Positions 11,880 to 24,905 of a DNA stretch of 64,000 nucleotides are shown here, piece after piece. The notes below the pieces were generated by a model that saw nothing but the letters and a program-made list of their open reading frames with translations, did not search any database and had not been told where the DNA came from. The position numbers and the translations under genes were made by a program. Source of the stretch: Siphonodentalium dalli (lineage: Eukaryota; Mollusca; Scaphopoda; Gadilida; Siphonodentaliidae); the NCBI GenBank assembly GCA_032622095.1, contig CP136061.1, positions 255,203,582-255,267,581 of the forward strand, read 5' to 3'. Position 1 is the first letter of the stretch, and every line of letters starts with the position of its first letter.

Positions 11880-12747
11880 AAATGAGATGATCATGACATC
11901 GTCGAACTAAACCTGCCTCTTCTCGATTGAAAATGAATTAAAATGAAAGGTCTCTGACAAAAATGTCAATAACACTAAAATGTCGAAAAATGTCACGTTA
12001 TGACTTGTGTCAGAGCAATTTGATCACTGACACCAAGCTATTTTTGGCAAACAACCTCAGTGTGTATTGTAAGCAAAACCACACAAAGTGAGTTAACTCA
12101 TAGATAAACGAATTGGCCCCAAACATGATCCCTAATTTTGCAGGGAGCAAATTACTTTTGATTAGCAAATAACCGCACAATGACATGATTAGATATCATT
12201 GTTCTAAAATCATAGCAAAGTCATGCCAAAATGCATAGCTGTTATCCATACAAATGTGGGTAGCGAGTTAATTTGCTCCCTACGCATTTCGCTACATTTG
12301 TCAACATGATTCATGAAACATTGTGACTGTGAGTGACAATTTCAACGTAAACAAATCCACTGTTGTCTTGTGAAAATTTGAACGTAAACAAATTTACAAA
12401 TCCAATGTTGTCTCACTGATCGAAGATTCAAAAATAATACTTACATTCTAAAACCACGTGAACAGAGATAACATAGCAATTGGACTGTGTAAAAAGTGTT
12501 CGAAAGAGAGTTCTACACGCAAACCGGAAAAGATGAGTTGGAAACCACGTGCGCCGTTACCGGAAGTTGGGAAACTTTCCCACAATTCTCAACAGAACAA
12601 ATATATTTTTTGTTTGTGTAATTTGCAAGACAAATAAATTCAAGTGAAATTGAATGAAATTGTCACTCTGGTATTAATTTAATAATTATGTGTTGTTTCC
12701 CAAATTGAAACGAAGTCACAAAAAGTTAAAAATTGAAACGGGTTAGG
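11880..12747. other. Pld intron DNA without a recognised element
   Basis: AT-rich intron sequence. AGGGAGCAAATTA near 12143 and its complement near 12275 form a loose inverted pair of unknown origin. Confidence 0.4.
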
Positions 12748-12751
12748 TTAA

Positions 12752-13133
12752 CCCTTTACCCAACAGAAGGGCCCTGTGCCAATGCATTCTCTTATATATG
12801 CGAGTCGACCATAGGTCGCCTCGCATATATAAGAGAATGCATTGGCTTAACACATTAAAAATTATAAAATTGTTAAAGAATGTAAGAAAAAATGGTAAAA
12901 AAAGATTTTTTTTTAGGCCAATGCATTCTCTTATATATGCGAGGCGACCTATGGTCGACTCGCATATATAAGAGAATGCATTGGCACAGGGCTAACTGTA
13001 ACTATCACAATGTGGTCAAGGAGCCGGTTCCAATGATATCCATATTTGTATGGTTCTATTGAGACAGACCGAAGATATTTTAGGCTGTTGCAGCTTTATT
13101 TGGCCGATTTTGGCCGTTTTGTTGGGTAAAGGG
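12752..13133. mobile_element. piggyBac-like MITE, family A, complete
   Basis: TTAA at 12748-12751 and 13134-13137. The ends are CCCTTTACCCAACA and TGTTGGGTAAAGGG. Two hairpin modules lie at 12779-12846 and 12917-12985 around an A/T-rich spacer. The right part carries AATGATATCCATATTTGTAT and CAGACCGAAGATATTTTAGG, which are constant in the family. Confidence 0.9.
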
Positions 13134-13344
13134 TTAAAAGGTTACTTCCCTGAATCTTGTCACAAAGATGAAAGAGGCCGTAAACAGTGCCAGCTTGCTA
13201 ATATACAGCTAGGCGGCATGTGACCTGCTACATCATAATAATGATTCAAAGAGGTACTTATGCTATTTCGTACCAAAATAATAAATTTTAAACGGGTCTC
13301 ATAGATCCCTTCTTTGTGAATAATGAAAGTGTCAATGACACTGT

Positions 13345-15427
13345 AGCTCAACTATAAAGGGAATAATTTCATGTGTTGAAGTCAATGGAGTGAGTAGGAA
13401 TGTGGAAAGTTGAAAGGCCTAGTTATGCAAAGAGTAAAATCTAAGATGGCCGCTGGCAGCCATGTTTTTTTGCCAAATGACCCCAAAAAGACTCGTTCCC
13501 ATTTACATGGCATTATTAACATCCAGTACAAATTTCATGATGATATGACAAATGATACGACCTGTAGCCTGTGTCAAAGGATTTAGTCATGCAAAGAGTA
13601 AAATCCAAGATGGCTGGTGGCAACCATGTTTTTTGGCCAAATGACTCCAAAATGAATAATTCCCATCTACATGTCATTGTTAACATCCGTAACAAATTTC
13701 ATGAAGATCTGACCAAAGCTACGACCTGTAGGCTGCGCCAAAGGATTTAGTCATGCAAAGAGTTAAATCCAAGATGGCTTCTGGTGGCCATTTTTTTGGC
13801 CGAATGACCCCAAAATGACTCGTTCCCATCTACATGTCAATATTAACATCCATGACAAATTTCATGATGATCAGACGAGCAGTATGACCTGTAGCCCGCA
13901 CCAATGGATTGAATTTTGAAATCCAAAATGGCGGCTGGTGGCCATGTTTTTTGTCGAATGACCCCAAAATAACTCGTTCCCATCTACATGACAATGTCAA
14001 CATCTATGACAAATTTCATAAAGATCGGACCAAAGGTACGACCTGTAGCCCGTGCTAATGGATTGAATTTTGAAATCCAAGATGGCCGCTGGCGGCCATG
14101 TTGTTTGTCCGAATGACCCGAAAATGACTCGTTACCATCTACATTCCAATTTCAAAAGCCATGACAAATTTCATGATGATCAGACTAAAGGTACGACCTG
14201 TAGGCCGTGCCAAAGAATTTAGTCATGCAAAGAGTAAAATCTAAGATGGCTGCCGGTGGCCATGTTTTTTGGCCGAACAAACCCAAAATTACTCGTTCCC
14301 ATCTACATGTCAATATTAATATCCATGACAAATTTCATGATGATCAGACAAACAGTACGACCTGTAGCCCGTGCTAATGGATTGAATATTGAAATCCAAG
14401 ATGGCCACAGGCGGCCATGTTTTTTTCCCGAATGAACCCAAAATGACTCGTTCCCATCTACATTTCAATGTCAACAGCTATGACACATTTTATGATGATC
14501 CGACCAAGGGTACGACCTGTAGGCCGTACCAAAGAATTTAGTCGTGCAAAGAGTAAATCTAAGATGGCTGCCGGCAGCCATGTTTTTTGGCCGAATGACC
14601 CCAAAATTAGTCGTTCCCATCTGCATGTCAATGTTAACATTCATGACAAATTTCATGACGATCAAACAAAAGGTATGACCTGTAGCCCGTGCTAATGGAT
14701 TGAATTTTGAAATCCAATATGGCCGCTGGCAGCCATGTTGCTTGTCCGAATGACCCGAAAATGACTCGTTACCATCTACATTCCAATTTCAACAGCCATG
14801 ACAAATTTCATGATGATCAGACTGAAGGTACGACCTGTAGCCCATGCTAAAGGATTTAGTCATACAAAGAGTAAAATCCAAAATGGCTGCTGGCGGCCAT
14901 GTTTTTTTGCCGAATGACCCCAAAATGATTCGTTCCCATCTACATGTCATTGTTAACATCCATGAAAAAATTTATGATGATCAGACCAAAGGTACGACCT
15001 GTAGGCCGTGCCTAAGAATTTAGTCATGCAAAGAGTAAAATCTAAGATGGCTGCCGGTGGCCATTTTTTTTGGCCGAACAACCCCAAAATTACTCGTTCC
15101 CATCTACATGTCAATATTAACATCCATGAAAAATTTCATGATGATCAGACGAACAGTACGACCTGTAGCCTGTGCTAATGGATTGAATATTGAAATCCAA
15201 GATGGCCACTGGTGGCCATGTTTTTTTCCCAAATGAACCCAAAGTGACTCGTTCCCATCTACATGTCAATGTCAACAGCTATGACAAATTTCATAATGAT
15301 CCAACCAAAGGTACGACCTGTAGCCCGTGCTAAAGGAAATTTTTGACGCATCACGCACACACACACGGACGACGGACGACAAAGCCATGGCAATAGCTCA
15401 AACTTTACAAAGTAAAGTTGAGCTAAA
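13345..15427 (+). mobile_element. Helentron/pearl-like element with a 12-unit core array
   Basis: Twelve diverged units of 152-170 bp, each with CATGACAAATTTCATGATGA-like and TACGACCTGTAG motifs, run from about 13440 to 15345. Two unit types are mixed: one has GGATTTAGTCATGCAAAGAG, the other GGATTGAATTTTGAAATCC. The array ends in GACGGACGAC, then the hairpin TAGCTCAAACTTTACAAAGT / AAAGTTGAGCTAAAAA. The 5' end (13345) has TAGCTCAACTATAAA, one arm of the same hairpin. A second copy of the 5' end only (AAAGTGTCAATGACACTG) lies at 15808. Confidence 0.75.
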
Positions 15428-15805
15428 AATGAATATACAATGCAGTTCAGTGTGTAATGTATCTTTGATGCGAATATGTGAAATTTATAATAACAATTAG
15501 GCTAATTTCTTCAGATAAAGTTAAACAAATTTATTTTTATTTTTTATTTTATCTTTTTATTAATGTTATAAATAAAGCTATATTTGAAAATTAATAAGTG
15601 GTTCTTATGTTTTTCTTAAGTCTTAACTCTCCCCCACTTCTCCCTATTTTGACCTGAAGTCTCCCTAAAATCTCCAGATCTATGGAGAAGTCACTTCTCC
15701 CTGTTTTCAACCCCTAACTTGGGCCCTGGATGCGGCACAGACACACTTAGAGTCACCCACCATCATTCATTAACCCGTAGATAGAGTTTCTTACACAACT
15801 CAACA

Positions 15806-15905
15806 AATGAAAGTGTCAATGACACTGAAGTTCAAATTGGAGAGGGGCTATTGTCAAATGTTACAGTTAATGGAGCGATAGGGAATAAAGAAAGTTGATA
15901 TGTCT
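15806..15905 (+). mobile_element. 5'-end fragment of the same Helentron-like family
   Basis: AATGAAAGTGTCAATGACAC followed by diverged sequence resembles 13320-13420. No core array follows. The adjacent exon begins at 15983. Confidence 0.5.
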
Positions 15906-15982
15906 ATGAAATACTAAATGTCAACATGCCGGCTGCCATGATTTTCATCTGATGGATTCAAATGTGAAATCAAATGCCATAC

Positions 15983-16200
15983 CTGAACAGCGTTCTCCTG
16001 AGCGAGGAGGCAAACTTTCCGGCTTGATGAGGCGTGCCACTGAATAAAACCGGAAATTTATCGTTGTCCTCGATAACGACAGCCATCTCACTGTCCCTCG
16101 TACCCAGCATGCTGCGATCATTGACGTTAGCCGATCCGATAATCACCGTGTCATCATCAACAATCATCAGTTTACTGTGTACATACAACAATTCTGTGAC
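15983..16200 (-). CDS. Pld: Pld exon with the second HKD catalytic motif
   Basis: 72 codons plus two bases, with acceptor TAG at 16201-16203 and donor GTATGG at 15982-15977. It begins [18 protein letters not shown]. The HxKxxxxD motif is complete: His and Lys in HSK, followed by Asp in IVDD. It is followed by [15 protein letters not shown] and [11 protein letters not shown], the canonical HKD2 block of PLD1/PLD2. In this family the His acts as nucleophile or acid/base together with HKD1. The end of the exon, [15 protein letters not shown], matches the AGRFARGLR segment. Key residues are intact, so the gene looks functional. Confidence 0.98.
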
Positions 16201-16285
16201 CTACAAACATAAGGATAGGAATAGAGTTACCTACAATCATAATGCGGAGGAATAGCAATAGCAATGTTTAACATATGCAGGCCTT

Positions 16286-16533
16286 TAACCTTTTGTTGAC
16301 GAAGCTGCGCTGGTTGTAGCAATTGAAGACCCTGTGCCAGTGAATTTCCTTATAGATGCGAGTCTACCATAGGGAGCATCGCATAAGTAAGAGAATTTAA
16401 TAATGCACTGGGTTACAAGGTCAAGGTAAATATTGTTAGGCTAATGTATTCTATATATGTGAGGCTCCCTATGGGAGACTCACATATATAAGAGAATGCA
16501 TTAGCACAGGGTTTTTGCAAAATTTCAGTAAAC
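16286..16533. mobile_element. piggyBac-like MITE, family C, decayed
   Basis: TTAACCTTTTGTTGACG at the left, AGCTGCGCTGGTTGTAG, and two hairpin modules (16331-16400 and 16438-16506). The right end is lost after TTTCAGTAAACTC. Confidence 0.65.
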
Positions 16534-16539
16534 TCACGA

Positions 16540-17090
16540 AATTCCCTGAATTTATACCGGTAAACAGTGTGACAAAAATCAGAAATTGAGCCCCAATTAG
16601 GGGGAGATGTGGGGAATGAATAAAATACAATCATTATTCATGCATGTACTCAAAAGCGCAAAAGATATGCACAGAATGACACAAGTGTATTAAATGGTTT
16701 GTTGATACAGTATGCCTGTCAGTGCAGAAGTTATATCGTTCTGCGATGGTACAAGTGCCATAGAAAAACCCAATAACATACATGTTGTTCTGTGTTTATT
16801 ATATGCCACCCATACTAGAATCTTTGAATTAAAACAAAATGACTGACAAGGTTTATCCAACTCTCAGCAGGCATATGCTGTGCTTAATACTGAGGCCTAA
16901 TTGAGCAAACTGGTTATTTTGATGTAACTAGAGGTGTGACTGTCCCCCCCCCCCCCCACCGTGTTTTAAAACACTAAGATGTTTCACAAGTAACCATTAA
17001 GTCAAAATAAATAAATAACAGATTACCATTGCCGGGGCACAACCAGAACCCTAATCCTAAACCTATTGACCGATAAATGCAGGAATTAAA
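16540..17090. other. Pld intron DNA, poly-C run
   Basis: Nothing recognised apart from a C run at about 16945-16958. Confidence 0.4.
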
Positions 17091-17231
17091 GCTCGGATGA
17101 ATTATGCATGTTGCGAAAATGTTCCAAGTCAATAAAGGGGAATAACTCCACAAAAAAAGGTCAGATATATGTCATAATTGCAGGTTCCCATGGTCGTTGA
17201 TATCTGTGCCAAAAATATTAAGTTTCACAGA

Positions 17232-18233
17232 AAAAGATTTTAAACAAGAGCTATGCTGGGCGTGCAAAATACGCCCTCTCTGGGGAAAATTGGCGGATGG
17301 AACCCAAATTCGAACTTGACCTGTGTTTTGGTGGGAGAAAGTAATATACCAAATTATCATTGAATCCGATAAGCTCTAGTAAAGTTATCATCCGGACAAC
17401 AAATTTCAGGGATTTTCGAAGTCAAATTACGTCAAATAAGGGGCATAACTCCGGTGAAAATTGGCGGACAGAACCCAAATTCGAACTTGAGATGTCTTTT
17501 CTCCTAATAAACCCACATACCAAATTTGATTGAAATCGGTTCACTCTAACTAAAGTTATCATCCGGACAACAAATTTCAGGGATTTTCTAAGTCAAATTA
17601 CGTCAAAAAAGGGGCCATAACTCTCGCAAAAATTATCGGATTAAAACGAAATTCGGACTTGAGCTGTATTTCGATATATGGCGTATAAACATTCCAAAAT
17701 CGAGTTATCATCCGGAAACCAAAAAAAATAAGAAAAAACTGAATCGAAAAAGGGGCATAACTGAGTCGAAAAAGGGGCATAACTCTGCCAAAAATGGTCG
17801 GACAGAACCCAAGTTCGAACTTGACCTGTGTTTTGGTGGGAGAAAGTAATATACCAAATTTGGATTCATTCCGATAAACTATACTAAAGTTATCATCCGG
17901 ACAACAAATTTCAAGGATTTTCTAAGTAAAAAAACGTCAAATAAGGGGCATAACTCCGGTGAAAACTGGCGGGCGGAACCCAAATTCGAACTTGAACTTA
18001 CTTTTCGGCTAATAAACCCACATACCAAATTTTATTAAATTTGGTTCTCTCTAACTAAAGTTATCATCCGGAAACCAGGTTAACGGACGCTCGGACAGAC
18101 GGACGGTACGACCAATACTATAACACAGCCGTTTTTTCAAACGGGCGTATAATTAACGGACGCCCGGACGGTGCGACAGACGGACGGACAGACCAATACT
18201 ATAATACGGCCGTTTTTTCAAACGGGCATATAA
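17232..18233 (+). mobile_element. Helentron-like element, TACGCCC type, nested in another
   Basis: The 5' end is AACAAGAGCTATGC, then AAATACGCCC. It contains several cores (AAGTTATCATCCGGACAAC repeated), a GGACAGACGGACGG tract, and a doubled 3' hairpin ACGGCCGTTTTTTCAAACGG. It interrupts an older element whose halves are about 17090-17231 and 18234-18310 (GTATACCCCACCCCC end). Confidence 0.65.
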
Positions 18234-18536
18234 AAATGACTGAGAAAAACTCCAGCCGATTCCAGTATACCCCACCCCCCACCTTGTTGCGAGGGTATAC
18301 AAATTCTTCATTTCTTATATGCTTTGCTAATATACATATTTTGAACTAACTTTTGGGTGGAACATATGTAACATGTTGTTAGTGAATAGACTGTGTGAAA
18401 ATACAATGGGCAGTAGCTCTATGGACAATCTGGATACTGGAGCAAGAGGGATAACTCTTCTACAAAGGAAGTGATGTAGCAGTGGGTGAAACACAAGACA
18501 AATGGCTAATGGTGGATGGTGACAGCTAAGTCAGTT

Positions 18537-18975
18537 AATGGAATCACTGAACTAAATGGTTTACAATAGGCGACAGTGTTAACGTTTCGGCCAAATTCAC
18601 TGAATTGAAGCCTGCAGGCCATACCAGTGATATTTACCCAGCTAGATTAACGCCAGTTGATCACGAAAATGCAAGAAAAATCATAGGTCATGTGTTTACT
18701 TTTTAAAATAAATCCCCAAGTGTACGACAGGGCTATCCCACAACCAAATTTGATCTGAAAAAACCCAGAACTACAGCAGCTAGTTAAATAAATTTCCCGC
18801 TCACAAAAATCCATTCCCCCATTCATTCACCAGTTTAAATTATTTAGATATTATGTACAAATCAAATCAATGCGATGTCATCCTTTAATAACGTGTCGGA
18901 TGTATCAGGTGAAGGTCATTCTTCAGTTACCTTCACCTTTAGCATTCCATGGTGTACTCGCTCCCCGACTCTAGA
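18537..18975 (-). repeat. Unclassified repeat, inverted partner at 55155-55572
   Basis: About 420 bp match the complement of 55155-55572 along the whole length, including GGTGAAGGTCATTCTTCAGT and AAATCCCCAAGTGTACGAC at this end. No clear terminal repeats or coding were seen. The two copies have diverged by substitutions and small gaps. Confidence 0.75.
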
Positions 18976-19469
18976 ACACATTTAGCTCCCTGATTCCTAA
19001 TATGAGTAAACAGCAAGTTATCACATGTATTAGAAAAACACTTAACTTATATTTTCTAGTCTGAAATCTTCAACTGTTGCAGTTTCAAGACATGAAAATG
19101 TTGTTAAAAATGGGGGGAAGGGGTGCCTTGGTCTAAGTGAACAAAAGCCTTCGATAAAATCGTAGCTAAGTCACCTCGCTATGGTGAGATGATGCTCAGT
19201 TCGGATAATAAAGCATGGAATATAACATGCTGGATTAAAAGTCACGTGTAGCTATATTCAACAATTTTGGGAGCTTTTTTGTCAATAATGTAACATTTTA
19301 TATGTTTCATCATCTACATGTATTACAACTTTACAAGTAACATTATCGATGTCTAGCTAGAGTATCTACATATTTCACAGTTGCCATGGACACACAAACA
19401 CAAGCACAACACTCTGTAGAAATGCTAGAAGCGGAATCTCTTCAATATAACAGATAACCGTTTCATAAT
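18976..19469. other. Pld intron DNA without a recognised element
   Basis: AT-rich. No exon or repeat recognised. Confidence 0.4.
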
Positions 19470-19525
19470 GGCAGCATTAAATATCCTGTTCCAGTGCATT
19501 CTCCAATAGGGAGCCTCGCATATAT
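19470..19525. mobile_element. Left fragment of a family C MITE split by the composite insertion
   Basis: GCAGCATTAAATATCCTGTT, then CCAGTGCATTCTCCAATAGG, stops inside a hairpin at CGCATATAT. The missing half resumes at 32121 (ATAAGAGAATGCACTGGC). Confidence 0.75.
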
Positions 19526-19558
19526 GATATTTTTAAAATATAATATATATTTCCTTAA

Positions 19559-19922
19559 CCCTTTACCCAACAAAACGGCCAAAAACGCCCAAATAAAGCT
19601 TCAACAGCCTAAAATATCTTCGGTCTGTCTCAATAACACCATACAAATATGGATATCATTGGAACCGGTTCATTGACCACATTGTGATGGTTACAGTTAT
19701 GCCCTGTGCCAATGCATTCTCTTATATATGCGAGTCGACCATAGGTCGCCTCGCATATATAAGAGAATGCATTGGCCTAAAAAAATCTTTTTTTAACACT
19801 TTTTACCATTTTTTCTTACATTCTTTAACAATTTTATAATTTTTAATGTGTTAAGCCAATGCATTCTCTTATATATGCGAGGCGACCAATGGTCGACTCG
19901 CATATATAAGAGAATGCATTGG
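19559..19922. mobile_element. piggyBac-like MITE, family A, right end missing
   Basis: TTAA at 19555-19558, CCCTTTACCCAACAAAACGG and both hairpin modules are present. The element stops after the second hairpin at CATTGGC and runs directly into the 92-bp inverted repeat at 19927. Confidence 0.85.
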
Positions 19923-19926
19923 CATT

Positions 19927-20018
19927 GGTCGCCTACCATTGGCTTGCTCGGAATCAAGTCATGCATGCGCAGTCCCAATATAACTCACTTTACAGATTGA
20001 ATTCGTCAGTTTATTTTC
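19927..20018 (+). repeat. Left copy of a 92-bp inverted repeat
   Basis: GGTCGCCTACCATTGGCTTG through CGTCAGTTTATTTTC, nearly identical to the complement of 31943-32033. Confidence 0.85.
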
Positions 20019-21439
20019 AACTCAAATCAGAAGATTGGCGAGTTGAGGGGTTGGGAATGGCACCGCCATGGGAGGGCCCTATGATAGTTCAGTGTTCAGG
20101 CTTTCTTTAAGGAAATATATATTATATTTTTAAAAATATCAAATTTCCGCTAAAGGAAGCCTTTCACACTGAACTATATGGATTAGAATGCAAGCCCAGG
20201 AGGAGACACGAGCAATAAAGTTAATAGCCAAATTTTTGAGGGAATGCACTCTTCTAGAACAGATTGTACCTAAATATGAACTCTTTAATGAATCTGTTAT
20301 GATTAGTTACGTGAAATAACTCATATAATTAGAGTGCTATATTGCTCAAACATGTACCCCCCCCCCCCCTTGTTTTTGGAAGCAACATCCCAGGTGGTGC
20401 CATTCAACTCAGAATTTGCGAACGAACCGAGCAATTCTCTTTTCTTCATCCGTCAGTTCTAAGAGTCCAGCCGATTTGAGATGCGAGGAGACTATAACTC
20501 CCTCTCCGCCTTAGCGACATAACGACCTGCACTGGAGGAGGCCCACTCCGAAGATGGCAAGACAACCAACATTAAGAGTTAACTAACTGCTGTTCGCCAA
20601 TGCAAATGGCAGATAACCTGATGTCCAATCTGTGGCACAGGGATCAAATGGAGAGCCCATTAGCCCAAATGGGTTAGACAACTATAAGCGAGTCAAGCCA
20701 TCGGATCAGAGGGAGCCCCCACCATCGCATGCTGCAGGTGGTCATGCCCAAGCTAATATCCTGGCCAAGCTGGAGGGTGGGAAGAGGTCATTTTTCTCCG
20801 ATCCCTTCACGGAGGAGTGGCAGGCAAGGCCGCTTTTTGTCGTTAAGACGAGCGTGGCCAGGGGGACGCGGCGCTTTACCTCATGGGTACGGCCCCTGCC
20901 CTACACTTAAGCTGCCGGAGGCCCATCTGCCGGTGTCGATTTGTAGGCATGCGATTTGGCAGCTTTAGCGCCCAGAAACGCTGGCGTTTGGTGGGGGACA
21001 AATGTCCTGGAGGTCCCAAGTACCCCGTCTTCTCCACCAGACGTTTCCCCCCAGACTGATTGTACCGCCGAGGCGTAATTGGAGGAGCGTGAACTGGTCC
21101 TGCCCTTAGAACAGTTATCACACGTTCACATGTCTCTGAGGTACCTATGTATCACAATATACACATTGCGTATATATATATATAAAATGATATAATATAT
21201 ATATCCGGGGGATATATATATTAAGTTTTCCTCATGAGACCATGTCAGAAGGCCCTACCAAAGCTGCGCCCATCAATCCAATGGTCGGAGCCAGATCACA
21301 GCTCCCTGTCATGATCCAACGTATCACTAAATATAGATATATAACACCACAGAGAACATGTCGCATGTCTCTGAGGTACCTATGTATCACAAGATATCAT
21401 TGCAGAAACCCGGTGATACAAATCTTTCGCATATATAGA

Positions 21440-21755
21440 TATATAAATAGAGAGTAATCAATTAATTCCGAGAATTACGTTAAATAATTCACGAGAGGCG
21501 AGAGACGTCGGTAAGAAATATAATTTTTATATTAAAATTAGTTTTTCCTCAAGGGAAGCCCGAAACTGAACTATATGGATTATTATCCTCGGCCTTGTGT
21601 TATCAGGAGGGTTAAAATTTATTGTCCGTTTATTAGCCTACTCCGGTCAATCAGCGACTCCGGTCAATCAGTGCTCGGATTAGCTCACGCATGGATGCGT
21701 CCCGTGCAAATCTCGCTCTCTTAACAATTCATCTAGCCAGTTTTATTTCCGACTT
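21440..21755 (+). repeat. Left copy of a ~310-bp inverted repeat
   Basis: GAGTAATCAATTAATTCCGA through CATCTAGCCAGTTTTATTTC; the complement is at 28192-28510. The copies differ just before GAAGCCC: here ATTTTTATATTAAAATTAG, in the other TCGTGCGCTGAGGCGCAC. Part of it (21541-21850) is also bounded by inverted CCTCAAGGGAAGCCCGAAAC. Confidence 0.8.
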
Positions 21756-22289
21756 TTAATAGTAAGATTTGCGAGTCGCGGGGTTGGGAATGGCACCGCC
21801 ATGGGAGGGATCTATGATAGTTCAGTTTCGGGCTTCCCTTGAGGAAAAACTAATTTTAATATAAAAATTATATTTTTCCGCCAAGGAGAAGCCCTTCAAC
21901 TGAACTATATGGAATAGAATGCAAGCCCAGGAGGAGGCAACGAGCAATAAATTTAATATTCCAGTTTGACGGGAATGTACTCTTCCAAACAGATTTCATG
22001 TAAATGTGATTTAGTCATGAATCGGCTTTGATATGTTATGTGAAAGAGCTCATAAATTCATATTCCAGCATTGCTCAAGCTTGTACCTCCCCCCTTGTCT
22101 TTTGGAATAAACATCCCAGGCAGTGCCATACCATACGTGCCAGCTATTAGTAGAAACCGAGCAGTAGAGACTTCTTCTTCTGCTGCTGCTTTTCTCTCGT
22201 GTCCTGCGATGAGAGTGATGGCAATATTTACTATTTATATCTTCCCAAATAGAAAGCGCTATAGACGGTACGCGACAGCGAGTCTTCCT

Positions 22290-23230
22290 CACACAGAACA
22301 GCCTCCAAAGGCTCGGGTGCTATTGTCCCAGAGGATTGGTTGCCCGAATCTCCGAGAACGGCACTCTGCCTGCCACGGTCTGCTGATGCAGGACCAGGGG
22401 GCGCGAACTGGTACAGCCCAAGGACTGGTACAGTTGTGCAAAGTTTGTGTAATACATTGTAACAAGATTTGACACATATCCTGTGATGAAGTTTTTTCCA
22501 AGAGATCGACCCGTGTCGTGTCCGTACGCAAAGCGAGTTCCCTAGGAACGACAGAATCCTTGACTGACAGTGGGAACCACCGTCGGCCCGAGATCCTTGC
22601 TCATCGTCGTCAAAGCCATCAGACGCCAGGAGAATTATAGAAACTAGAAAGCATGTCAGGATCGACGCCAGCAACAGAACAGCCTGCATCAGGTTGAGGT
22701 AAGGTACTAGAGGGAAGCCCACACTGGGAATGGCTCGAACGAGGAACAATTGCGCTCGCAGTTAGATTTTAAGGTGTTATTTCCCACCCCAAGGCCAAAA
22801 TGGCGGAAAAAAGGGAAATTGAAAGGATCCATTTGACCAGGGAAAGCCCCCCACCGAATCTCCCAAATGCAGGTGGTCCCGACACGCTGACATAAACGTC
22901 GATGACATACCACTAGGATCCCCTGACGGCAGAGGAGCAGGCCTGGACGTATCACTTGGGATGACGTTTCCAGGGGGACAAGACCGACCCTCGTAATGGA
23001 GTGGGCCACGGCGCCGTGGGGAAGCGTCAGAAGGCCAGTTGGCTAGTGCGCTTCCCCACCCAGAACAGTCGCCAAAGGCGCGGGTGCTTGTGTCCTGGAG
23101 GATTGGTTGCCCGAATCTCCGGAGGACGGTACCCTGCCTCCCACGGTCTGCAGAAGACGGGGCTTGCAGCATGACCAGGGGGGACCGAATGGTTCCTGCC
23201 CGAGTTAAGACTGGTACGTTTGCTCAAAAT
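22290..23230 (+). repeat. Pair of direct GC-richer repeats
   Basis: 22312-22440 and 23063-23220 share AGGATTGGTTGCCCGAATCT, CTGCCTCCCACGGTCTGC-like and GACTGGTAC blocks. The open frames in this stretch overlap in several frames and have no recognised family, so I do not call genes. Confidence 0.6.
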
Positions 23231-24189
23231 GTAAAACCATGGACCAATGGGCCCTCAACCAACTAAGACAATATCGCGTAAATTCATGAGCAACCCGTAC
23301 GGCCATCAAAGTCGAATCTCGTTCGACAATAAGCAAGACAAGACATTCTGTTAGTTATTAGCAAGCATAATATACAAAACATTTGTTAGTTATTGCAAAA
23401 CAAGGTTAATAAGGTAAATTCCGTTATTTACGATGGCCACGTGATCTTACCTGCTTGAAATTAAACCGCAGGTAAGATACTGTCTTTTCTCGGCGAAGAG
23501 GACGATGAGATCCGATTTCTCCTGTGCAAGAACATAGCGGAGTCCTTGCTTACGGTGAGGAGAACGTTTTATACACTTACAGAAAGTCCGCAGATGGTGG
23601 AGCAGGCCTGGAATATCCCGAGGGAGTATGATTCCAGGGGGACAAGACCCACTCACGTAATGGAGTGGGCCACGGACCGTGGGGAAGAGTCAGAAGTCTC
23701 AGTCCTTCCCAGGAGACAGGAGCAATTGTTCACGCAGCCTTAAGCAATTGTAATTTTCTAATTCACGAATATTAAACTGTGCACTGTTCCCTCTTGACAG
23801 AAGGTGCATGGTCATAGTAATCATTTATTCAATATTAAACTATTGGAAGGTATATATAAAATCGTTCCCATCGCAGTTAAATTATGGGAATGTGAAAGTG
23901 CCATGGAACATGCATGTTATGAGGTCTATCCCACAATGACATTGAATTTGAGAAAAACACAACTGATGATTATACAGGCGCAAGTACATCCGTCTTCTGA
24001 ATTGCAAGAGCAAATGAGAGCTCGAGCTGCGGTTACATCTGGGAAGAACTGAAGTCTGGTTGGCTGGTGCGCTATTAGTGGCACATGATGAGTCTTCCCC
24101 ACCCTAAGGCTCAGGAGCTGTGGCATTCGCCCTTGAAGATTTGTTTTCCAAATCAACGATGGTAGCACCCCGCCAGTCACTGGTACTGG

Positions 24190-24905
24190 GCAGTGGTCAT
24201 GCACAATATAAAGGCTTCTTTGGGAACGGCGCTTTATATGTGTGATGATACAAATGCTTTCATTTGTGTTATTCATATAGGTTTTCTATTTACCAGATAA
24301 TCATGGATACGTAGTAATAGAAAGAGAAGAGCCATGTTTTGGACTCTTTTGAAATTGGCACTGGCAGGCCTGCCGAATGCAAAATAAATCTGAAGCCGTA
24401 ACGTATTTGTCGGTTGTCTGGTTGTGCTTAGGTACCCATAGGTACACAAACTGTTAAATTCAGTATCACGAGAGCCACATACAACTTTGACGCGACCTAG
24501 ATTTCACAACCTCCAGGTGAACCGAACCGTCGTTCGCCTCCAATACGCAGGCCTGCAGTGGTTGTGCGCAATATAAATAGAAACACTGTTCATGTAACTG
24601 CACTTTATATGTGTGACAATACAAATGCTGTCCTTTCTGTTATTTGCCCGATAATCAATTGGATATGAGGCAATAGAAGGAAAAGAGCCATGTGTTGGTC
24701 TCTGATGGAAATTATAGTGGCAGCGGCGCTGCGCAATATAAATGCATTTCCTGTAACTGTGCTTAATACATGAATGAAGGCTATTTGACATTTGATCTGT
24801 CTATGTGGAAATAGAAGGTAGAGAGCCAAGTGATGGACTCTGTTGGAAAGGCTATTGACAGTGCATCGGGGGCACATGACAATATAAATGCATAGTAGTT
24901 CACCT
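24190..24905 (+). repeat. Dispersed ~170-bp repeats, CAATATAAATGC type
   Basis: Three or four diverged copies (24195-24350, 24545-24700, 24720-24860, 24870-24905) and another at 29750-29905. Each carries CAATATAAA, a run like CTTTATATGTGTGA, CCAGATAATCA and AGAGCCATGT. The role is unknown. Confidence 0.6.

Noticed and set aside
22050-23230. Cluster of open frames of 66-172 codons in GC-richer DNA
   Set aside because: The frames overlap on both strands, follow direct repeats, and show no recognisable motif. I list the repeats but call no genes.
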